Below, in pieces: positions 7,688 to 17,299 of a stretch of DNA of 64,000 nt. The stretch lies in NCBI GenBank assembly GCA_905216215.1, contig CAJMSZ010000006.1, forward strand, positions 6,545 to 70,544, written 5' to 3'. This DNA is from an uncultured bacterium. Lineage in GTDB: Bacteria; Bacillota; Clostridia; Lachnospirales; Lachnospiraceae. Both the position numbers and the translations under genes were made by a program. Position 1 is the stretch's first letter. Every line of letters begins with the position of its first letter. The notes under the pieces were generated by a model. It saw only the letters and a program-made list of their open reading frames with translations. It was not told the DNA's origin and did not search any database.

Positions 7688-8443
7688 ATGGAACAAAGAA
7701 ACTTAATCTACCGATTCCAGCAGACGGAGAACGTGCATGAAATTTTCATTTTTGATGAAATCAGAAAGACGGGCCCGTTTAACTGGGATACGTGGGAGTA
7801 TGAAGATTCCGAGACTTCCGCAAAGCATTTCAAAGAGCTTCTGGATGCAATTCCGGAATCTGACGAAATTAAGATTTACTTTAATTCTAACGGTGGAAGT
7901 GTAGACCAGGGAACAGCAATCTACAACATGCTTCAGCAGCATGGCGCTTACAAGACTGGAATTGTCATGGGTGGATGCCATTCGATTGCATTTACCATCC
8001 TGCAGGCATGCGATAAACGTATCATGGGGCAGGGAACAACCGCTATTATCCATGATATGTGGGAAACGGTGAGTGGGAACGCAACAGACTTAAGAGCAGA
8101 AGCGGATAATCTGGACGTTGCAATGGATAGCTGCATTGCTTTATTTATGCAGAGAGCAACTATCTCAGAGGATGAACTTCGGGAAATGATGCATAAGACA
8201 ACAACGTTGTCACCACAAAAGGCATTGGAGTATGGTCTGATTGATGAAATTGGAGTGACAGCAAAGGAAGAAGACTCTGTAGAGGTAAAATTACAGGAAG
8301 TGCTGCGGGAAAACGAACACCTGCAGAAACAGTTAAGAAATCAGACGGAACACCAGAAACAATTAGCTGAATTTTATCAGCTTACTCATAAAAAAGAAGA
8401 AAAGAAAGAAAGCACCTCAAATTGGGGTTCTTTTTTTGGTTAG
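7688..8443 (+). CDS. ClpP-like head maturation protease
   Basis: The first 180 or so residues are a ClpP/crotonase fold: IKIYFNSNGGSVDQGTAIYN (61-80), the nucleophile region GGCHSIAF with Ser99, and the catalytic His region AIIHDMW (His122). The sequence ALEYGLIDEIG closes the fold. The C-terminal tail is a coiled coil (ENEHLQKQLRNQ) that probably acts as a scaffolding segment. It processes the capsid delta domain; the capsid gene follows 9 bases downstream. Confidence 0.9.
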   Translation: MEQRNLIYRFQQTENVHEIFIFDEIRKTGPFNWDTWEYEDSETSAKHFKELLDAIPESDEIKIYFNSNGGSVDQGTAIYNMLQQHGAYKTGIVMGGCHSIAFTILQACDKRIMGQGTTAIIHDMWETVSGNATDLRAEADNLDVAMDSCIALFMQRATISEDELREMMHKTTTLSPQKALEYGLIDEIGVTAKEEDSVEVKLQEVLRENEHLQKQLRNQTEHQKQLAEFYQLTHKKEEKKESTSNWGSFFG

Positions 8444-8452
8444 GAGGAAGAA

Positions 8453-9601
8453 ATGAAAATTGAAAACTTAAATCAGGATGTGAAAGAAAAGGTACTGCAG
8501 CTTATTAATGATGCAGAACCGGAAAAGAAAGCGGATGCCATCTTCCAGTCCATCGAAATGGTGCAGGAAGCAATGCATGAAGACTTGATTCAGCAGATTG
8601 TAGCAGAGTCAGAAAGAGCAAGCCATGATGCGGAATACAAAAAGCAGTTAGGACTTAGAAATCTTTCTCAGGAAGAAAAGAAATTCTATGAAGGATTTGG
8701 AGATATCAAGCAGTCTATTACTGCAAAACAGATTGATATTATTCCGACGGAAATCATCGACCGCACTTTGGATGATGTAAGAAAAGCTTCAGACATTTTG
8801 AAACTGGTAAACATGGCGCCGGCAAACGTAAAGAAATGGATTGTTGCATCCCATTCAGGAACGGCAGTGTGGGGCGCCCTTACGGATAGTATTAAAGGAG
8901 AGCTATCAGCAGAAATTTCAGCACTGAACATTGAATTGCATATGCTTTCTGCTTACTTGGTTATTCCGAAAGCAATCCGTGAATTATCAGTAGAGTTTGT
9001 AGACCGCTATTTTATGGCAATTCTCTCGGAAGCCATGCAGGACGGACTTGTAAAAGGGTATCTGGATGGAGACGGAAAGACTGGACCTGTTGGAATTTTC
9101 CGCCAGATCGGTGTAACAAACTCAGACGGAACAAACAAAGCAAAAACAGTGTCTACAACAATCACAAAGTTTAGTCCAAAAGGACTTGCGGATGTAAGAA
9201 AGACCCTTACTAATGATGGGAAACGTGTAGTGAAAAAGCTGTACTTGATTTGTAATCCGTCAGATGAAGCAGAGTATGTAGACCCGTGTATGTATGGAGA
9301 AGCATTGACGGGTGGCTATGTCAACAAGTCCTTTATTGACATTGAAAAGATTGTAGATGCAAACTGTCCGAAAGGGAAAGCAGCATTTACGATTGCCGGA
9401 TATTACACAATGGGTACAACTGGTGTAAGAGTCTATGAATACGACCAGACAAAAGCAGAGGATAATGCAGATTTGATTGTTACAAACTGCTATGCAAACG
9501 GAAGGGCCGTAGATGATAATGTAGCGGTTATCTTCGACGTAACGAAACTGGAAGAATATGTTCTGCCGGTAACGCAGGCTACCATTGTACAGCAGTCCTA
9601 G
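8453..9601 (+). CDS. Major capsid protein, HK97 fold
   Basis: The N-terminal ~75 residues are charged and helical, like an HK97 delta scaffolding domain, and would be removed by the upstream protease. The body contains typical HK97-fold stretches (EIIDRTLDDVRKASDILKLV, LVIPKAIRELS, and DGLVKGYLDGDGKTGPVGIF). Its 382-residue length and its place between protease and connector genes fit. It assembles the icosahedral shell. Confidence 0.92.
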   Translation: MKIENLNQDVKEKVLQLINDAEPEKKADAIFQSIEMVQEAMHEDLIQQIVAESERASHDAEYKKQLGLRNLSQEEKKFYEGFGDIKQSITAKQIDIIPTEIIDRTLDDVRKASDILKLVNMAPANVKKWIVASHSGTAVWGALTDSIKGELSAEISALNIELHMLSAYLVIPKAIRELSVEFVDRYFMAILSEAMQDGLVKGYLDGDGKTGPVGIFRQIGVTNSDGTNKAKTVSTTITKFSPKGLADVRKTLTNDGKRVVKKLYLICNPSDEAEYVDPCMYGEALTGGYVNKSFIDIEKIVDANCPKGKAAFTIAGYYTMGTTGVRVYEYDQTKAEDNADLIVTNCYANGRAVDDNVAVIFDVTKLEEYVLPVTQATIVQQS

Positions 9602-9623
9602 TAAGAGGTAGGAGGTGGGATAG

Positions 9624-9914
9624 ATGAGCAATACAGAACTCGATGTGCTTGTAATGGAAATGCGGGAAGAATTTCAAATCCCGCCTTATTACAACGACGA
9701 AAAATTAGAACGTCTTGCAAGAGAAGGAGAAAGAACGGTCGGGGGATTAAACCCCGGCTGTAGCATTACCAAGGATTTGACGTATCGTATGCTATTAAAA
9801 AATTATATGCACTACGCATATCACCATAAAGTAAACGAATTTATGGATAATTATGCCGGTGTAATTTTAACATGGCAAATGGAAACGGAGGTAGACGAAA
9901 ATGGCGATGCCTGA
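9624..9914 (+). CDS. Head-tail connector (gp6-like adaptor)
   Basis: A 96-residue helical protein directly after the capsid gene, with the LARRGERxxxxLNP-type pattern (here LAREGERTVGGLNPG) of HK97 gp6/SPP1 gp15-like adaptors. These form the ring attached to the portal. A ribosome site GGAGGTGG precedes ATG 9624. It overlaps the next gene by 14 bases. Confidence 0.75.
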   Translation: MSNTELDVLVMEMREEFQIPPYYNDEKLERLAREGERTVGGLNPGCSITKDLTYRMLLKNYMHYAYHHKVNEFMDNYAGVILTWQMETEVDENGDA

Positions 9915-10248
9915 GTATACAGACGGAGTACTGGAACTATACCGAATCGAAGAAGACGAATCCGAGGATTACCCGGTAGAAAAACTCAAAGATACAGAGA
10001 TGAAAATCTGGTACAGAGAGCTGTCGGTGTTCGACACCACCAGAGCCAAGCTCTCGGCGGATAGCATTGAAGTAACCATGAAGGTAAGTATTCCGCAATA
10101 CAAAAAAATCAATAGTAAGTGCGTCTGCATAATTGATGGAGAGCAGCACGAAATTTACAACGTAGCACATACAACCACGAGGGATGGATTCAGGGAGTCG
10201 GAACTAACATTAAAGACTCCGGCACATGACAGGGAGATTATTAAATGA
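9901..10248 (+). CDS. Head closure / stopper protein
   Basis: This 115-residue beta-rich protein has the layout of head-closure proteins such as SPP1 gp16. A conserved Asp-Thr-Thr segment (FDTTRAKLSAD) sits mid-protein, and a C-terminal strand pair contains YNVAHTTTRDGFRESEL. Position second after the capsid matches the usual order. Overlaps exist at both ends (14 and 4 bases). Confidence 0.7.
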   Translation: MAMPEYTDGVLELYRIEEDESEDYPVEKLKDTEMKIWYRELSVFDTTRAKLSADSIEVTMKVSIPQYKKINSKCVCIIDGEQHEIYNVAHTTTRDGFRESELTLKTPAHDREIIK

Positions 10249-10577
10249 CAAAACAGGAGTTAAATGAATTACTGCATGGAATTGGATGCCCGGTCAATGA
10301 AGGAGTATCCAGTCTGAAGAATGAAAAAACTTTTCCGAGAATCGACTGGTGGGAAATTGCATGGGAAGATGAGATGGCATCCGGGGAAGACTATTCGGAG
10401 AAAGTTACCCATCAGATAAGCTTCTACGCTGCAAGACCAAGAGACCCGAAACTCTTAGAGCTGCGAAATGTCTTAAGAGAACATGGAGAACATCCGGTGG
10501 TTTCCCACGAGTACAACGTGGAAGACCGTATCTGGCACTCTTATTTTGCAGTGGAAACATACGGAGAAAGCTTATGA
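10245..10577 (+). CDS. Tail completion/terminator-like protein
   Basis: A 110-residue protein (helix, then beta strands including IDWWEIAWED and THQISFYAARPRD) in a head-tail joining block. Fold layout and position suggest a tail terminator, which caps the tail tube and joins head to tail. The order here (before the gp10-like gene) is less common, so the roles of these two could be swapped. ATGA overlaps couple it to both sides. Confidence 0.6.
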   Translation: MTKQELNELLHGIGCPVNEGVSSLKNEKTFPRIDWWEIAWEDEMASGEDYSEKVTHQISFYAARPRDPKLLELRNVLREHGEHPVVSHEYNVEDRIWHSYFAVETYGESL

Positions 10578-10960
10578 GCAGGACGTATCAAAATGGAGAA
10601 ATAACATTTGACGATTCCGGAATGCAGGAATTTGAAAATCTATTGAAAGAATATGCTGCCAAAGTCAATCCAGAGAGTGCACTGGATGCGGTGGAAGCAG
10701 GTGCCAGGGAGTTTGTAAATGACCTATTAAAGCTTCCAAAGCCGCAAAGTGTAATCAATAAGCCGGGGTATACGCACATTGTAAAGACCTTTGCACTGGA
10801 AAGAGCAAAAGGAGAAGTAAAAGTGGGGTGGGGCAAATACTACGGACCGATGCTGGAACGTGGAACCAAGAAAATGGCAGCGCAGGCGCATTTGAAGCCA
10901 CTCTTTGAACAGAACAAAGAAAAATATTACAGGAAAATGACAGAAAACATTTTCGGTTAG
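10574..10960 (+). CDS. HK97 gp10-like neck protein
   Basis: The 128-residue protein has the family's hallmark C-terminal part: VKVGWGKYYGPMLERGTKKM followed by AHLKPLFEQNKEKYYRK, that is, the G-W-x-Y-x-x-x-x-E-x-G-T ... P-x-x-P-F/L-like pattern of HK97-gp10-type proteins. These act at the neck or tail-tube initiation. It overlaps the preceding gene by 4 bases. Confidence 0.8.
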   Translation: MSRTYQNGEITFDDSGMQEFENLLKEYAAKVNPESALDAVEAGAREFVNDLLKLPKPQSVINKPGYTHIVKTFALERAKGEVKVGWGKYYGPMLERGTKKMAAQAHLKPLFEQNKEKYYRKMTENIFG

Positions 10961-10970
10961 GAGGAAAAAG

Positions 10971-11585
10971 ATGCCGATTAAAACAAAAAAACCATCCATG
11001 AAGCAGACCGTTGGAGCACAGTACATTTGCTTTGCCAATATGTCGGAAGATGAAGAATTTGACGGTACATACGAGGCAGATGTGGAAAAAACAGAAGTTG
11101 TAAAACAGGTAAAAGTAACGGAGAACTCCGATGCAAGCGATTCCTACGCTTCCGGAAAAGTCTATGACTCTGATACACCAATCAGCAGCATTGACATTGA
11201 GACGGAAGTTATTGCGTTCCCGGATGATACCATTGCTAGATTAAGAGGAGATACAGTGGATAATGGTCTTATTTTGGCTGGAGCCAACAGCACAAGACCG
11301 TTTTTTGCATATGGCAAGGTTGTAAAACTTAGAAACGGAAGTTGCAGGTTTGAATGGTATCCAAAGTGCAAGCTCACTGAAAACTCAGATGATATTGCTA
11401 CTTCGGAGGAAAAATCCAGCGAACAGACAGATACCATCAAGATTAGAGCGTATCCGTTTGACGCAAGAGGAAACATTGTGTGCAAGGTGACAGAGTCTAC
11501 GATGCCGGAAGGAATGACAGAAGCGAAGTTCTTCGCAAAGCCAATTCTGACAAGCGCAGACCTTACATCAGCAGTAGGAGTGTGA
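10971..11585 (+). CDS. Major tail protein, phi13-type
   Basis: A 204-residue beta-rich protein following the neck genes and preceding the chaperone pair, which is the fixed place of the tail-tube protein. It contains a conserved-looking GAQYICFANM start, an ASGKVYDSDTP loop, and the FFAYGKVVKLRNG strand, as in the phi13 family of siphoviral tail proteins. It polymerises around the tape measure. The ribosome site is AGGAGG. Confidence 0.85.
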   Translation: MPIKTKKPSMKQTVGAQYICFANMSEDEEFDGTYEADVEKTEVVKQVKVTENSDASDSYASGKVYDSDTPISSIDIETEVIAFPDDTIARLRGDTVDNGLILAGANSTRPFFAYGKVVKLRNGSCRFEWYPKCKLTENSDDIATSEEKSSEQTDTIKIRAYPFDARGNIVCKVTESTMPEGMTEAKFFAKPILTSADLTSAVGV

Positions 11586-11592
11586 TAAATAA

Positions 11593-11955
11593 ATGACTCT
11601 TGGGAAAATGATAACATTGACTAATGGAGAAAAAGTAGAGGTAAAGGTAAACTTTCAAACACTCTATTTAATTCGGAAAAATGGACTGGCAAAACTATTG
11701 GATGAAAAACAGAAATCGGGTGAAGAGTTGAATGATGATGAGAATATGGAAGCAGCAGCCAAATTGATTCATGTAATTCTTAGATCCAATGGATTCAGAG
11801 TGGACGAGGAAGAGGCTATGCAGTTGACTCCAATGGACCCAGAAGAAATCCGAAATATTTTTGATGAATTTGGAAAAAGAGTTAATGAATATAAAAAAAA
11901 AGAACAGGCCAGACACTCTTATCCTACGAAGTCGAAGAAGAGGAAATCGAAATAA
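11593..11955 (+). CDS. Tail assembly chaperone, short product (gpG-like)
   Basis: A 120-residue acidic protein with an N-terminal region containing VEVKVNFQTLYLIRKNG and a C-terminal Lys-rich end. Between major tail protein and tape measure, this is the gpG-type chaperone that coats the tape measure. It ends shortly after an A9 run (11893-11901), which supports -1 frameshifting into a longer product (see next entry). The last 16 or so residues are low-complexity basic, as expected for a zero-frame terminus after a slip site. Confidence 0.8.
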   Translation: MTLGKMITLTNGEKVEVKVNFQTLYLIRKNGLAKLLDEKQKSGEELNDDENMEAAAKLIHVILRSNGFRVDEEEAMQLTPMDPEEIRNIFDEFGKRVNEYKKKEQARHSYPTKSKKRKSK

Positions 11956-12098
11956 ATTGGGCAGAGTATATGGTATGCGCAAGGAAGATGGGAATGAGCG
12001 AAGAAGAATTTTGGAACTCGGATCCAATCTTTTTTAATGAATGTTTAGAAATATTTACAAAGATGAATAATCGGATGGAAAGTAGGGCAGATGGATAA
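11593..12098 (+). CDS. Tail assembly chaperone, -1 frameshift product (gpGT-like, ~168 aa)
   Basis: In the zero frame the codons around the A9 run are TAT AAA AAA AAA GAA, an A-AAA-AAA slippery heptamer. A -1 slip enters a frame that stays open for about 65 codons and ends at TAA 12096-12098, overlapping the tape-measure ATG (12091). The extension reads ...EINWAEYMVCARKMGMSEE and EEFWNSDPIFFNECL, a compact helical domain typical of gpT-like extensions. The extension frame is too short to be called as an ORF on its own. Confidence 0.75.
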
Positions 12099-14238
12099 TG
12101 GATTAAAAACAGTAGGACTTAGTTTTAAGGCAGATGGGTCAGTGGATTTTAAAAAATCACTTACTGAAGTAAATAATGCGGTTAATGAGAATCGCGCTGC
12201 GTTTAAACTTGCAAAGTCAGAGTGGGACAAAAGCACTTCGTCTGCAGAAAAATTAAGAGCCACACAGGAATATTTACAAAATCAGACCGAATCATATGCG
12301 GCAAAGGTTGAACGGTTAACAGAAATTCTTAAAGCACAAGAAAGCGCTGAGGTAAGAGACGAAGTCGCCATTTCGAAAACACGACAACAGTTAGATAATG
12401 CAAAAGCGTCCTTAAACAATTATAAAAGCGGACTCGAGGATGTAAATAAGAAGTTAGAAAGCGGAGCAGCTACACTGGAAGATTACTCTAAAAAAGTAAA
12501 AAACTTTAGCGATACTACTGGGAAAATAGGGAGTAGTCTCAACAAGAATGTAACAGCTCCTATAGCTGCTGCATCTGCGGGAATCATGGCGGCATGGGCA
12601 CAGGTAGATGAAGGAATGGATATCATCGTTGAGAAAACAGGGGCTTCAGGAGATGTCTTGGCTGAAATGGAAAATTCCGCAAGAAATATTGCGAAAAGTA
12701 TTCCTACAGATTTTGCAACAGCGGGTTCTGCGGTTGGAGAGGTTAATACAAGATTTCATCTTACGGGACAAGCACTGGAAGATTTGTCTGCAAAGTTTGT
12801 AAAATTTTCTCAACTAAATGATACAGACGTATCTACATCCATCGATAACACACAAAAAGTAATAGAAGCCTTTAATCTAAGCGCAGAAGATGCGGGAGAT
12901 TTACTGGATACAATGAACAAAGTGGGACAAGATACGGGGATTTCGATGGATTTCCTCGCGTCCACAATGGTTTCGAATGCGGCATCACTTAAAGAACTTG
13001 GTATGTCGGCAGCAGATGCAGCAACGTTTTTAGGTCAATGTGAAGTGTCTGGAGTTGATACATCTGCAGTGATGGCGGGATTAAAGAAAACACTTGTTAA
13101 TGCTTCGAAGGAAGGAAAGACAATGGGTCAAGCGCTGTCCGAGTTGCAAAATACAATGCTAAACGCAGAAAATTCTGCAGATGCATATAATGCGGCGGTC
13201 GATTTATTTGGCTCAAAAGCAGGGCCAGCATTGGCACAGTTCTGCAAAGACGGAAAGCTTAATTTTACAGAACTTGGCAAATCGATACAGGAAAATGCAG
13301 GAAATATAGAGGACACATTTAATGCAACGTTAGATCCAGCTGATCAATTTAAGATTACGTTAAACGAACTGAAAGATGCGGGATATGATGTAGGAAATTC
13401 ATTAGGTCCGGTTTTGGCTGAATGCCTTCAGGTAATTACACCGATTTTAAAAGAACTTATCGGAATGTGGAATTCGTTATCTCCTGGAACTCAGGAAATG
13501 ATCATAAAATGTGCACTACTTGCCGCAGCGGCAGGGCCAGTAATCAGTGCGATAAGTAAAGTGTCGGGAGGAATATCGACGGTGATTGATGTTGGAGCGA
13601 AGATTGCGCCTACTATTTCGAAGGCAGGAGAAGTATTTTCTGGGTTCAATGCAATTCTTGCAGCAAACCCTATTCTTTTAGTAATAGCGGCAGCAGTAGC
13701 TTTAATTGCTATTTTTGTGACACTTTACAACAAATGCGAATGGTTTCGGGACGGAGTCAATGATATTTTTGGAGGAATAAAAAAATTTATAAAGGGAGTA
13801 ATTGATGACGTTAAAGGGTTTATGAATCTCGACTGGAAACTTCCGAAGATTAAGTTACCACATTTTAAAACAAGCGGCGAGTGGTCACTTATGCCACCTA
13901 AAGTACCGAGCTTTTCTGTGGATTGGTATGCAAAGGGAGGAATTCTAAACAGTCCAACGCTATTTGGCATGAACGGAAACAATCTGCTTGGCGGTGGTGA
14001 AGCCGGAAAAGAGGCAGTTCTTCCGATTGATTTGCTGAAAAGCTATATTCGCGAAGAAAATCAGGCGAATAATGAAGTTCTTGCTTCCGTGCTTGCGGAA
14101 GCTATCCAATCATTATCTCTTGTTGCTGAAAACAACATTTACATTGGCGATAAGAAAACGCTTACTGCTTTGACGGAACTGGTTTTGAAAAAAATGTCAG
14201 ACAAAATGCTGGCAGCGCAGATCGCGAGGGGGATGTAA
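12091..14238 (+). CDS. Tail tape measure protein
   Basis: The 715-residue protein has a long coiled-coil N-terminus (about 1-160) and a TMP core with repeated VNTRFHLTGQALEDLS-like helices. Hydrophobic segments lie near residues 440-560 (for example NPILLVIAAAVALIAIFVTL), and a C-terminal helical end follows. Tape-measure length sets tail length; by the usual ratio of about 0.15 nm per residue, this predicts a tail of roughly 100 nm. The start overlaps the chaperone frameshift product by 8 bases. Confidence 0.92.
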   Translation: MDNGLKTVGLSFKADGSVDFKKSLTEVNNAVNENRAAFKLAKSEWDKSTSSAEKLRATQEYLQNQTESYAAKVERLTEILKAQESAEVRDEVAISKTRQQLDNAKASLNNYKSGLEDVNKKLESGAATLEDYSKKVKNFSDTTGKIGSSLNKNVTAPIAAASAGIMAAWAQVDEGMDIIVEKTGASGDVLAEMENSARNIAKSIPTDFATAGSAVGEVNTRFHLTGQALEDLSAKFVKFSQLNDTDVSTSIDNTQKVIEAFNLSAEDAGDLLDTMNKVGQDTGISMDFLASTMVSNAASLKELGMSAADAATFLGQCEVSGVDTSAVMAGLKKTLVNASKEGKTMGQALSELQNTMLNAENSADAYNAAVDLFGSKAGPALAQFCKDGKLNFTELGKSIQENAGNIEDTFNATLDPADQFKITLNELKDAGYDVGNSLGPVLAECLQVITPILKELIGMWNSLSPGTQEMIIKCALLAAAAGPVISAISKVSGGISTVIDVGAKIAPTISKAGEVFSGFNAILAANPILLVIAAAVALIAIFVTLYNKCEWFRDGVNDIFGGIKKFIKGVIDDVKGFMNLDWKLPKIKLPHFKTSGEWSLMPPKVPSFSVDWYAKGGILNSPTLFGMNGNNLLGGGEAGKEAVLPIDLLKSYIREENQANNEVLASVLAEAIQSLSLVAENNIYIGDKKTLTALTELVLKKMSDKMLAAQIARGM

Positions 14239-14934
14239 ATGCAGGATATTGAATTCAATGGAATACTTGGTTCAACATTACAGATTTTCGCAAGGGACTT
14301 AATCGAAGTCCCTGCAGCAGAACCAAATCTGGAAGAAGTAAAAGTGGCAGGGAGAGATGGAACCCTTTACAGAGCCGATGGAACCTATAAAGCAAAAACA
14401 ATTCAGGTTGCCTTAAACTATATAGGACCGGAAGAAAGATGGAATGACAGATGGCGGCTGGCAAAGCAGTGGCTATCTGCCAGAAATACCATCCTTAAAT
14501 TATCTGATGACAGCGCATTTTTCTATAAAATAACTTATGTGTCGGTAGATAGCAACGAACGAACTACAGCAAGGATTGGCAATTTTGCAGCGAAATTTGT
14601 TACATTGGATGGTTTGCAATATTTAGTGGATGGACGGATGGAATATCCAAGTAAAGACGTAGAATGGAATCCTTATATAGAATGTCATCCGGTGTACAAA
14701 ATAGAAGCAGATGGAATGTGTACGCTGAACGTGAACGGAAATGTCATGACTGCAAATGTTGCCGAGAATTTAACCATTGATACAGATAGAATGATTGCCT
14801 ATCGTTCGGATGGAACTCTAAGCAACACAAAGGTTTCTGGCAATTACGAAGATTTATATCTAAAACCGGGAGAAAATAAGATTGAATTTACTGGCGGAAC
14901 TTTAGCGGTTGTGCCAAATTGGAGGTGCTTATGA
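14239..14934 (+). CDS. Distal tail protein (Dit)
   Basis: The 231-residue protein begins at the base after the tape-measure stop and shows the siphovirus Dit pattern: an N-terminal EFNGILGSTLQIFARD strand pair, an AGRDGTLYRADGTYKAKTI belt loop, and the ERWNDRWRLAKQWLS helix. It then has a galectin-like C-terminal half. It forms the hub joining tail tube and baseplate. An ATGA overlap couples it to the Tal gene. Confidence 0.85.
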   Translation: MQDIEFNGILGSTLQIFARDLIEVPAAEPNLEEVKVAGRDGTLYRADGTYKAKTIQVALNYIGPEERWNDRWRLAKQWLSARNTILKLSDDSAFFYKITYVSVDSNERTTARIGNFAAKFVTLDGLQYLVDGRMEYPSKDVEWNPYIECHPVYKIEADGMCTLNVNGNVMTANVAENLTIDTDRMIAYRSDGTLSNTKVSGNYEDLYLKPGENKIEFTGGTLAVVPNWRCL

Positions 14935-16799
14935 TTCAGATTTATAGCCCAGACAATACAGACTATGAACATAATGGAGATATGACACTATTTCCATCAT
15001 CTGCTATTGTTCATCCTGTTTTAAATGGAACATGGGAAGTTACGATGGAACATCCACTGGATGACGAAGGAAGGTGGAAATATATCGTAGATAATGCGGT
15101 TGTAAAAATGCCGTCGTTTAACGGAGAACAGCTTTTTAGAATCACGCATAAAGAAAAAGATGATTCGGGAATCAGTGCAGATATGCAGCCTATCTTCTTG
15201 GACGCGGCAGACGATTGTTTCTTGCTGGATGTCAGACCGACGGACAAAACAGGTCAACAAGCCCTCGATCTGATGACTGCCCCAAATCGGAAGTACTCAG
15301 CTGTTTCAAACATTTCCAAAGCGTCTACTGCTTATTACCAGAATAAAAATCTAATAGAAGCAATTTGCGGAAATGATGACAATTCATTTCTAAAGAGATG
15401 GGGCGGCGAGGTGGTATATGACAACTACAAAGTCATAGTAAACAAAGAAGCTGGAAGTGATAAAGGAGTAGAAATCCTTTATGGAAAAAACATTGCAGAA
15501 AATGGCATTTCTGAAGAAGTGGATATGCGAAGCGTAGTAACGCGAATTGTACCGAAGTCATACAACGGATACATGATAGAGGGAGATAAGCCGTGGGTAG
15601 ACTCTCCTCTGATTGAAAAGTATCCCACAATTAAATACAAAGTACTTACCTTTGAGACAGTCAAGAGGAAAGCGGATGCCAGTGAGGATGATGAGGACAA
15701 TGGCACAATCATCTGCAACACGCAGGAAGAATTGGAAGAAGCTTTGACGCAAAAATGTATGGAGCAGTACGAAGACGGACTGGACAAGCCGACAGTATCT
15801 ATTGACGTTGATATGGTAGTGATAGAAGATACTGAAATTTATGCGGACGTGAAAGACCTTGTAAAAGTATCGTTAGGAGATACCGTGCACTGCCGAAATA
15901 GTAAGCTTGACATTGTGTCAGTCGCACGAGTAATTGAATTAAAATGGGACTCTGTAAACGATAGAATCTCCGAAGTAACACTCGGAGATTACCGATTTGA
16001 TTACATATCCAATCAGGCAAATCTTAACAATCGTATCGAAAGTGCAATTCGCTCAGACGGAAGTGTGGTGGGGGCACAGGTGCAAGGGATTCTAGATGCA
16101 GCAAGAACACAATTTCATGCTTTGCGGGATGTGGCAAAAAAGCAGGATGTACGCGCCATGTTCTTCGAAGATTTAGATCCTGAATCTCCAACCTTTGGTG
16201 CAATGTGCCTGGGAACAATGGGATTTGAGATTGCATCAAAAAGAACTGCAAATGGTACGGATTGGGACTGGACTACATTTGGAACCGGTCAAGGATTTTT
16301 TGCTGACTTTATAGTCGCGGGAACAATGCTGGCTGACAGAATAAAAGGTGGAACGCTTACACTTGGAGGCGAAGACAATGGAGCTGGAATAGCAAGCGTT
16401 CTGGATGGGGAAGGGAATGAGATTGTCCGGCTGGACAGAAAAGGAGTCTATGCCGCAGGAAGCTACGTTTGCGAACCGACAAGAGGTGGGCTGAACCGCA
16501 GAGCAGAAATTAATGCCGGAACAGTGATGTTTTCTGCCAAAGGAGGAAGCAAACCTATTTTTTTGGAGTGGTCTTCAGGAGGTATTGTTGTAAGGTATGG
16601 TGGAACATTTGAAGATGTTACAGATTCAAAAACTTTGATGCGAGTTTTTGAAAACGCAGTATACTTCGATACGGATAAAGTAGGACCAGATGGAGATTCC
16701 GGGAAAACTGGGAAAGCTGAGTTTTCGGATGGTACATATTTGGAATTCAAGAAAGGATTCCTAGTAGGCGGAAAATCCACAGAAGGAGGAAGCTTCTAA
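14931..16799 (+). CDS. Tail-associated protein (Tal/prophage tail hub)
   Basis: The 622-residue protein has an N-terminal gp27-like hub domain of the Prophage_tail family (MIQIYSPDNTDYEHNGD, then VRPTDKTGQQALDLM near residue 100). The C-terminal half includes a helical linker and a beta-rich region with Gly-rich turns (GGTLTLGGEDNGAG). I place the start at ATG 14931, behind GGAGGTG and overlapping the Dit stop, rather than at ATG 14919. No catalytic peptidase motif is evident to me. Confidence 0.85.
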   Translation: MIQIYSPDNTDYEHNGDMTLFPSSAIVHPVLNGTWEVTMEHPLDDEGRWKYIVDNAVVKMPSFNGEQLFRITHKEKDDSGISADMQPIFLDAADDCFLLDVRPTDKTGQQALDLMTAPNRKYSAVSNISKASTAYYQNKNLIEAICGNDDNSFLKRWGGEVVYDNYKVIVNKEAGSDKGVEILYGKNIAENGISEEVDMRSVVTRIVPKSYNGYMIEGDKPWVDSPLIEKYPTIKYKVLTFETVKRKADASEDDEDNGTIICNTQEELEEALTQKCMEQYEDGLDKPTVSIDVDMVVIEDTEIYADVKDLVKVSLGDTVHCRNSKLDIVSVARVIELKWDSVNDRISEVTLGDYRFDYISNQANLNNRIESAIRSDGSVVGAQVQGILDAARTQFHALRDVAKKQDVRAMFFEDLDPESPTFGAMCLGTMGFEIASKRTANGTDWDWTTFGTGQGFFADFIVAGTMLADRIKGGTLTLGGEDNGAGIASVLDGEGNEIVRLDRKGVYAAGSYVCEPTRGGLNRRAEINAGTVMFSAKGGSKPIFLEWSSGGIVVRYGGTFEDVTDSKTLMRVFENAVYFDTDKVGPDGDSGKTGKAEFSDGTYLEFKKGFLVGGKSTEGGSF

Positions 16800-17287
16800 T
16801 GGCAAGCGCAATAGAGAAAGCAGTACAGTGGGCTGTAAGCATTGCGAATGACAATAGCCACGGATATGACCAGACACATAGGGATGGACCGGATTACGAC
16901 TGTTCATCTCTTATTTGCTGGGCTTATTACATTGCAGGACTAAATACAAGACCGGGTTACACTCCGGCAACAGGTTCTATGTATAATGTGTTTCTTGCAG
17001 CAGGATTTGAAGATGTAACAGCGCAGATTGATTTGGCAAGTGGAAATGGACTTATGCGAGGGGACGTTCTACTGATGCCAGGAAGTCATACAGAAATGTC
17101 AATTGGAAATGGAAAGCTTGTGGCCGCTTCACAGAATGAGAATGGCGGAATTACCGGTGGTCGGACCGGAGATCAGACTGGAAAAGAAATATGGATACAT
17201 GGATATTACAATTATCCGTGGAAATACGTGCTTAGATATCCGGATAGTGTATCTGGTGTAACGCTTGTAAGATGGATACCAGGATAG
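16799..17287 (+). CDS. NlpC/P60-like peptidoglycan hydrolase of the tail
   Basis: A 162-residue single-domain protein with a catalytic Cys in DYDCSSLICWAYY (Cys at about 39), a His in PGSHTEMSIGNG (His at about 99), and a downstream polar residue (NENGG). This is the Cys-His-polar triad of NlpC/P60 and related CHAP-like endopeptidases. The location between Tal and the baseplate genes suggests a virion-associated lysin that opens the cell wall at entry, rather than the late endolysin. The start overlaps the Tal stop by one base. Confidence 0.8.
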   Translation: MASAIEKAVQWAVSIANDNSHGYDQTHRDGPDYDCSSLICWAYYIAGLNTRPGYTPATGSMYNVFLAAGFEDVTAQIDLASGNGLMRGDVLLMPGSHTEMSIGNGKLVAASQNENGGITGGRTGDQTGKEIWIHGYYNYPWKYVLRYPDSVSGVTLVRWIPG

Positions 17288-17299
17288 AAAGGAAGGAAA

